Positions 6,990 through 12,500 of a DNA stretch of 12,500 nucleotides are shown here, in pieces (the first letter of the stretch is position 1; the number at the start of each line of letters is the position of its first letter). Below the pieces are notes generated by a model. The model worked only from the letters and a program-made list of their open reading frames with translations. It did not search any database and was not told where the DNA came from. Both the position numbers and the translations under genes were made by a program. Source of the stretch: Cyclostephanos tholiformis. Lineage: Eukaryota; Bacillariophyta; Thalassiosirophyceae; Thalassiosirales; Thalassiosiraceae. The DNA is taken from the NCBI GenBank assembly GCA_036939975.1, contig JALLPB010000683.1:1-12500 (forward strand), given 5' to 3'.

Positions 6990-8427
6990 TATTTGTCATT
7001 AGTAAAATCTTTATGCAAAATGCACACAGTCTCTGTCATCAGTCATGCAGCAAAGATGGAAATATTTTTCCCAACTCACTTCATGATTACACGAGGTATG
7101 AACACCTCATCATGATGATGAAGCTGAAGCAACTTGACGTATACTTCATCCAAGAGACATGGGTGAAAGGAGATGTCTTTGACAAAATCATCAATGGATA
7201 CCATGTTTTCTGCCACAATGGAGGGATCGAAAATCACAACTTCTGTGGTGTTGCAATCATCCTATCATCTTGCTACCACAAAGGCTGGAAAACTGCAGGA
7301 GCTCCACCACCAATCACAACCAACACAAATGACAAATTTGCAGGATGATTCATTAGTCTCAACATTAAATTGGCAAGTAATGATTGTGGGGAAAACAGGT
7401 ATAAGGGAAACTAGGAAACAAGCAACTTGCTCTCACCCTTGCCTTTGTCTATCATCCATGCACAAAAACTGGCAATAATGAGCTATACCTACATCTCCTC
7501 AAAATTCTTGAGACCTTACTTGGTAGAGCGCCTGCAAAATTGGAAATAATCATCAATGTCAACTTGAATATAGGGACACTTTGCGGCCCTCAATCCGCTG
7601 AATTTTGCACTGCACTTGGACCACATGGCCTCCCCACACAAAACAAGAAGGGCTGGGATCTCCTGCATGTCTATTTTGCACACTGCCTGCACATCATGAA
7701 CACCTTCTTTGAAACAAAAGCAGGAAGCCCAGGTCATAGTACTTGGACAAGCAACAGACCATCCACCAGCTCACACATTGCGGATACTCACAATCCTTGA
7801 TCTGATCGTCTGCGCAATGATATTGCACAAGCAAGTATATAACTGTTGCACAACTCTTGATGGCCTAGATAACAATCATCGTGCAGTCTCCCTGGACCTC
7901 AACATCACATTCATCAAGTACAAGGCGAAATCATCAATGAACTGTGGTGACATCAATTGGAGGAAAATATGCTAAGAGGATGAGCAACATAAATTGTGCA
8001 ACAATACAGCAAGTATCTCATTGAGCTTACCTCCCACAACATGTCTTATGATAACTTCTGTGAAGCACAAGTATGTGCTGGCAAGGAAACAGCTGTTGCC
8101 ATCAATCACAAATGCAACGGCTGGTATGTGGTATGCAGCAAGCAAAAACATCCTTGCAGTCACTATCCAGGCAACAAAATAGTTTATGCACCATCTACAT
8201 GATATCAGTGGTCTCAATTCCAACAAGATAGCTGATATCAAGGCGCAACTCAAAGCTGCCAACAAGCACAACCATGACCTAGTGGAATTGGTGAAGGCCC
8301 AATGGTATAAGGGAATATGCCACAGGAATTATGAGATGAACATGGACCCATGACTTGCATGGGAGAATATTCACACACTCACCAGAGGCAAAATTGCCCA
8401 TCATAAGACCAACCTCAACATGTCCAT
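6990..8427 (+). pseudogene. LINE endonuclease (EEP) domain and linker, broken
   Basis: This part would nick target DNA to start reverse transcription. The metal-binding Asn lies in MQNAHSL (Asn codon 7019-7021) and the catalytic Glu in YFIQETW (GAG 7154-7156). GVAIIL follows, then FVYHP at 7444-7458, and then INVNLN at about 7552-7569, where EEP enzymes have a (G)ADLN-type motif, so the Asp has become Asn. A TGA at 7346 falls where Arg is expected (GRFISLN-like), consistent with CGA to TGA. A frameshift lies between 7349 and 7420. TWTSNRP near 7741-7761, IADTH and LDLIV continue the C-terminal half of the domain. The stretch 7960-8427 is a helical, Lys-rich linker to the RT, open in several short frames. 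Confidence 0.82.
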
Positions 8428-9690
8428 ATGCCTCAAAAATGGAGAACTTGCATCAAATGCAAGGGAAACATGTCAGTGTTTGGGGCACACTTTGACAAAG
8501 TGCTCAACAATCACCGACCGGTTGACCACTCTGTCCTTGACCTACTTGAGCAAAAACCAAGCATAATGTCTATTAATAATCCCATCAGTTTCACTGAAGT
8601 CAAATGCACCATCAACATGCTGAAGAAATGAAAGGCACCAGGTCTTAATGGGATCCTCCCCAAAGCACTCAAAGCAATGGACAATGCCTTGCAATGAACA
8701 GCCCATTGCCATGTCTGTGATTTCTCCTGAGGCAAAGTTGACCACAAAGGATGGCAAAAAAACCAATGTATTCCTGTGCCAAAGTAAGGTGACCTAAGTG
8801 ACCCCAAAAAATTGTGTGGGATCATGTTAATGGACATGTGCAGCAAGGTTTTCTTGTCAGTGATAACAGCCCAAGCTTTCAGGTTGCTCGAAAAACACAG
8901 CACATGCTTTCAATTTGGAGGGACCCCAGAGATAGGATGTTGAGACAGGCTCTTCACATTAAAGGCACTTCTCAATACCAGGCACAATCATGACCTTGCC
9001 TCATACGTAGGCATTTTTGATCTGGTAAAAGCATATGACACAGCCGACCATGTGCTGCTGATCAACATCCTTTGCAAGTACAGAGCACCACCAAAATTCA
9101 CAACTACAATTGAGACCATCTATCATAACAACATGTGTGTTCTAAAAATTGAGAATGAATCACTGAGATCCCTCAAACAGTTTGAGTTTGTCAGGGAGAC
9201 AACATGACAGCAGTACTTTTTCTGTTCCTAATGATGGCCTTTGCCAAAACACTGGAACTCGAATGGAGGGAATGAGACATCCTGATCCTTAATGTGATGG
9301 CAGCCACTGACGACCACATAGCATACGGGAAAATTTGCAGCCATACGCCCACATATGAGATCCTGCAATGCTTATATGTGGACAATGGCAATGGCACCTT
9401 CCAGTTTGGCACAAGAGAGGATCTACAAGAAGGGTAGGGGCTGATTCGTCACCGCTTTGCAAGATTCAGATTAGAGATATATATTGGATGTGGTGCCTTG
9501 AAAAGGACCAACACCGCAGCCAGTAAAATACAATGCACATTTCATCAGGCATGCCGTGCACATGTTGCATGCACTGCAATGCAAAAAAAAACAGGATCAT
9601 GTACCTACCACATCAATTATCACCCTGCTGATAGCACCCATGAGCTTCCCCATTGGATGTCACATCACTGTTGCATTGTCCGACCCAAAG
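8428..9690 (+). pseudogene. LINE reverse transcriptase domain, catalytic site damaged
   Basis: Recognisable RT blocks appear in order. NPISFTEVKCTINMLKK is followed by an in-frame TGA at 8629 and then KAPGLNGILP (fingers). MLMDMCSKVF and FQFGGTPEIGC follow. FDLVKAYD (9016-9039) is motif A with its catalytic Asp. A frameshift near 9190 falls just before QGDN (motif B), after which the other frame reads LFLFLMMAFAKTLELEW. YVDN (9375-9386) is motif C, where the YxDD pair has lost its second Asp. FGTREDL and FARF follow. Multiple stops interrupt it. The motif C change, GAC AAT where GAC GAT is expected, fits CpG to CpA. The domain cannot work as encoded. Confidence 0.92.
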
Positions 9691-10629
9691 CATGCTAACA
9701 CAACTAGAGTGGTGACATGATACAAAGCAAAATTTGTCACATTTGCTCCCAATGCCTGCCCCAAAGAAGATTTCGTATCCTCCCCAGATTACTGACAATT
9801 GCACCCCCCCCCCGATGATTGTACCCCCTGCACCTCACAGTGGTGAGGCAACCCAGGGCTGCATTACACTGCATTACATTCCCGGACACTGATAAAGATC
9901 ATGCTCTGCAGGGGCAATGAGAACTACAATAACCTTCCAGAGCCATCAAACTTCTCTGTTGCCAATGGGAACTATGTCAGCTTCATGTGAACCTTCTACT
10001 ACCTTGGCTCCCTCATTAACTACAGCATCCACAACAATGACAACATTACTGCACAAATTACATCAACTATGGTGGTGATGGGCTCACTGAAGGAAATATG
10101 GTAGAATCCTGACCTTGATGTACATAACAAATACAAATTCTTCCCAGCAATCCCGATGAATCTCCTCCTCTGGGGTGCTGAATTGTGGTCCCTGAGAAAG
10201 TCCCAACTTGACCAACTCAAGGTCTTCCTTCATCGCAGCATCCATCAAATCCTCCAGATATTGATCACCAAAGTCCAAGAAGAACAAATTTGGAATGAGA
10301 GAGTATGTGAGATCTTCTACTCAATCCCATGCATATGAAACATGATTGCAGCATGGCAAGCAGACTTCATAGGGAGCATGATCCATGGCCCCCCCGATCG
10401 CCCATTGTGGAACTTAATCACAACCTGTTGTGATCACAAGCAACAAGCTGGGGGGCCACAAATGACTGGGAAAATTTTCATGATCAAAAACTTTTGTCTA
10501 TTATTCCAAGATGTTGATGCAGTAAAAATCAACCACTTCAGATCTCTGTGGGATTGGATTCACAAAGCTACCTACAAAAATACTGGAACCAACTCATCAA
10601 ATGCCTCCTCCATCCTGACAAGCTACTGA
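9690..10629 (+). pseudogene. LINE post-RT C-terminal region
   Basis: FYYLGSLINY (about 9994-10023), MNLLLWGAELWSLRKSQLD (from 10156), VFLHRSIHQIL and VQEEQIWNERV are the usual sequence after the RT in many LINEs, where a YLG motif and an LLYG.E.W(A/T)L motif precede a helical FHRR.LR.I segment. Stops occur after W near 10105 and at 10336, the latter a TGA where Arg is expected. The 3' part (10342-10629) is rich in aromatic residues and Lys, with CCDHKQQAGG resembling the cysteine/histidine region near LINE C-termini. A run of 10 C at 9804-9813 marks an unstable, low-complexity spot. Confidence 0.8.
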
Positions 10630-11144
10630 AGTGCCTGGAAACATGGAGACTAATCCCATCATGGTGTGCCAATGAGCTGCTAGCGGCCAACATCCTGCCG
10701 CCCATGATGAAGACAATGATGAAGATGGCGAGGACAGCCGCAGCAATGGCAACAATGATGTCAGCAACAATAGGAGGGATTTGTATGAAAAATCACAAAA
10801 ACAAAGACAGCACCAACCCCCTGTTGCCGCAAGGAGCACCTCCCCTGCACAAGCAGCAACCAAGGTTCAACCCACCCACCCCTGCTCAACGTGACCCAAA
10901 ATAGTGGCTCAACAACCCTGATTTTTGCACACAAGTTAAACATAGCATGTCACTTGCAATCCTTGGCCTGGCGCTTGGAGCATCTGAAACTGATATCAAA
11001 GTTCACTACCAACAACTTGCTTGCAAATACCAACCTGACAAGAATAACCCTGTGATCACTGGTCTCACTGCATCTGATGCTTCTGCCTTCTTCCAGCTCC
11101 TGAACAATGTGCAGGAATACCTCAAGCTAAAGGGTTGTATGTGA
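10630..11144 (+). pseudogene. C-terminal J-domain of the LINE, with acidic linker
   Basis: The linker is acidic (AAHDEDNDEDGEDSRSNGNN, about 10696-10757) and then Pro/Gln-rich (QHQPPVAARSTSPAQ). The last open segment, 10947-11144, reads LAILGLALGASETDIKVHYQ, then QLACKYQPDKNNP, and ends in FFQLLNNVQEYLK. This is the layout of a DnaJ J-domain: helix I (ILGL), GAS, helix II (DIK..Y..LA..Y), the HPD loop, and helix III (AFFQLLNNVQEYL). The key HPD tripeptide, needed to stimulate Hsp70 ATPase, is QPD here, so it would not act even if expressed. In intact relatives the domain would recruit Hsp70 to the retroelement protein; that role is inferred. A frameshift or stops separate the linker from the J-domain. 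Confidence 0.82.
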
Positions 11145-11627
11145 GGATCATTACTCTAGGGTGAGTTTGTCAGACTCCCCCCATCAAGAAATCACCCTCC
11201 TGCACTTTCCTGCACAGGGAAGAAGAAAGAGCCTGACAAAGGCCAGAATTGAAACAGGAAAAGAACATCATTACCAAACACCATCCTCTCTACAAGAAAA
11301 TGGCACACACAAAAATATCCTTTCTCTTCCATTGCCTGGTATGACTCTTTTCTTTTTTCTTGCCTAGCATGCAGGAGAATCACCAAAAGCCTGACACCCT
11401 CCCCCAAAAAAATCTCCCACTCAACACTTGATCCTTAAACACCTCTGCCCAAGTCATCCACATCAAAATCAAAGCATCACCATCATGCCACTTGAGCACA
11501 TTGTCATGTCTCAAAACTTTATTTGCAACAATGGCGATGACTGGGAGGAGTTTTGTCACAACACCACTCACACCTCAACCACAAGGAAAGCCATGAAGCC
11601 CCATTGTCAGGTCAACAAATATAATAG
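11145..11627. other. Sequence between LINE and RNR pseudogene, unassigned
   Basis: No recognised gene. It contains pyrimidine-rich and A-rich stretches (TTTTCTTTTTTCTTGCCTAG near 11347-11367 looks like a splice acceptor) and an ORF at 11428-11679 in a different frame from the RNR fragment. It may hold the LINE 3' UTR, the lost N-terminus or an intron of the RNR copy, or both. It has the same CpG-poor composition as its neighbours. Confidence 0.4.
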
Positions 11628-12290
11628 CACAAGATCACCAAGACAAAAAGTAATCTTGCCCCTGAACCACTTCTTCTAGAGAATCCCCATCATTATGTCC
11701 TCTTCCCCATCAAACACAATGACATTTTGAGGATGTACAAGAAGGCCGAAGCATCATTTGGACAGCCAAATAAATTGACCCTTATGCCAATGCCTTGGAT
11801 TGGGCCAGACTTTCACCGACCAAGCAACACTTCATCTCCCATGTCTCGGCCATTTTTGCAGCATCTGATGGCATCATCAATGAGATTCTAAGCGACAACT
11901 TTGCATTGGAGGTCACATTGCCCAAGGCCAGATTGTATCTATGGCTTCCAAATTGCCATCAAGAACATCCACAACAAAACACACTCTCTCCTCATCAACA
12001 CATACAGATACACCTCCTCCAAGCAATTGAAACAGTACCATGCATCCAACGTAAGACGCAGTGGGTGCTCAGATGATGCAACCCCACTGCCACCAGTTTT
12101 GCTAAATGCATGATTGCATTTGCCGCGGTAGAAGGAATATTCTTCTCAGGCTCCGTCTGTGCCATCTCTGGTTAAAAAGCATGGTATGATGCCGGGCCTT
12201 TGTTTCAGTAACAAACTGATTAGCCGCAATGAGGGACTACACTGCAACTTTGCATGTCTCATATACTCAAAGCTGATCAATTGGCTTCCA
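11628..12290 (+). pseudogene. Ribonucleotide reductase small subunit (R2) pseudogene
   Basis: An intact R2 holds the di-iron centre and tyrosyl radical used to make deoxyribonucleotides. Here family blocks follow one another in three frames: [86 protein letters not shown], and [20 protein letters not shown] then FACLIYSKL. Frameshifts lie near 11760, 11937, 12005 and 12160, with in-frame TAA at 11771 and TGA at 12074. The Glu of the ENIH motif is Lys (11961-11963), and the radical Tyr four residues after that His is His (11982-11984). Other ligands remain: His at 11970, Glu of VEG at 12131, and Glu and His of EGLH at 12231-12242. The C-terminal third, including the tail that docks to R1, is missing. 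No intron is visible in the matched part. The copy cannot function. Confidence 0.93.
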
Positions 12291-12500
12291 GAATCACAGA
12301 TAGGGGGTCCTGCCCAAGAGTTCCCACCAATTTTTTCCCTTCTGAAAATTCTTGCTCTCAGAAAAAGTCTGGCGGTGATATGGCAAGACCGCGCACCCAA
12401 AATTCACCTCGCCAATATTTGATTTCCCCCCCCACCCTCAACGCTGACCATGATTGTCTCAAAATTGGCAAATTCTTGGGACGATTTCTGAATCGTCGCA
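12291..12500. other. Right edge, no gene seen; terminal hairpin
   Basis: R2 similarity stops at about 12290 and nothing recognisable follows. A run of 9 C lies near 12426. A perfect 7-bp inverted repeat (GACGATT, TCTG, AATCGTC) lies at 12480-12497, at the end of the window. It may be the edge of another element that continues outside. Confidence 0.4.

Larger units (their letters stand above)
6200..11144 (+). mobile_element. Decayed LINE (non-LTR retrotransposon) with C-terminal J-domain
   Basis: About 4.9 kb of the plus strand reads as one long ORF broken by many frameshifts and stops. In order: an N-terminal low-homology region (6200-6900), an EEP-type endonuclease (about 6990-7800), a linker, a reverse transcriptase (about 8430-9690), the post-RT C-terminal region (to 10629), an acidic then Pro/Gln-rich linker, and a J-domain ending at 11144. 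Endonuclease before RT in one polyprotein, with no LTRs or integrase, defines the LINE class. It is inactive: the RT Asp pair is broken, and stops and frameshifts occur throughout. Most replaced residues fit CpG decay. No poly(A) tail, target-site duplication or exact 5' end is recognised, so the outer limits are approximate; the left limit could be at the tRNA-like fragment. Function if intact would be target-primed reverse transcription. Confidence 0.92.

Noticed and set aside
7346..10338. In-frame TGA codons in the LINE as selenocysteine codons, given tRNA-Sec nearby
   Set aside because: The TGAs fall where Arg or Gly is expected, TAA and TAG stops and frameshifts also occur, and CGA to TGA decay explains several of them. 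No SECIS-like context was identified.
1..12500. CRISPR array, bacterial operon or phage genes
   Set aside because: No regularly spaced repeats and no prokaryotic gene packing. The genes present are clearly eukaryotic.

Overview
This is nuclear DNA from a eukaryote, most likely a stramenopile alga and probably a diatom. The call rests on an intact, intronless cytosolic 40S ribosomal protein eS4 gene, a eukaryotic-type selenocysteine tRNA, and a decayed LINE whose reading order (endonuclease, reverse transcriptase, C-terminal region, J-domain) looks like elements I associate with diatoms. The lineage is an inference from memory and has not been searched.

Only two loci look functional, and both are on the minus strand. 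rps4/eS4 lies at 3566-4351. A complete 87-nt tRNA-Sec with anticodon UCA lies 204 bp downstream at 3275-3361. The left arm (1-3060) is AT-rich. It holds a broken minus-strand coding fragment (about 1036-1563), a weak hypothetical ORF with an acidic tail (1628-1966), and pieces of a short terminal-inverted-repeat element. Two fuller copies of that element sit in opposite orientation at 2804-3060 and 5621-5906, with a partial copy at 2114-2215.

From about 6200 to 11144 the plus strand is one long, heavily mutated non-LTR retrotransposon. Its order is a degenerate N-terminal region with a 127-bp tandem duplication, an endonuclease/exonuclease/phosphatase domain, a reverse transcriptase with a damaged active site (YVDN in place of YVDD), the post-RT C-terminal region, an acidic and Pro/Gln-rich linker, and a C-terminal DnaJ-type J-domain with QPD in place of HPD. 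A fragment resembling the 3' part of a serine tRNA lies just before it.

About 480 bp past the J-domain, on the same strand, is a broken copy of the ribonucleotide reductase small subunit (R2/RRM2), 11628-12290. It has frameshifts and stops, and it has lost the radical tyrosine and one metal-binding glutamate.

The LINE and the R2 pseudogene share one decay pattern: few CpG dinucleotides, and substitutions such as Arg to Cys, His, Gln or stop, Glu to Lys and Asp to Asn, which are what CpG to TpG/CpA change produces. The rps4 gene is CpG-rich. This points to cytosine methylation of the repeat block followed by deamination.

I do not see a working multi-gene system. The most unusual items are the J-domain on a LINE, the R2 pseudogene next to it, the tRNA-Sec locus, and the short inverted-repeat family.
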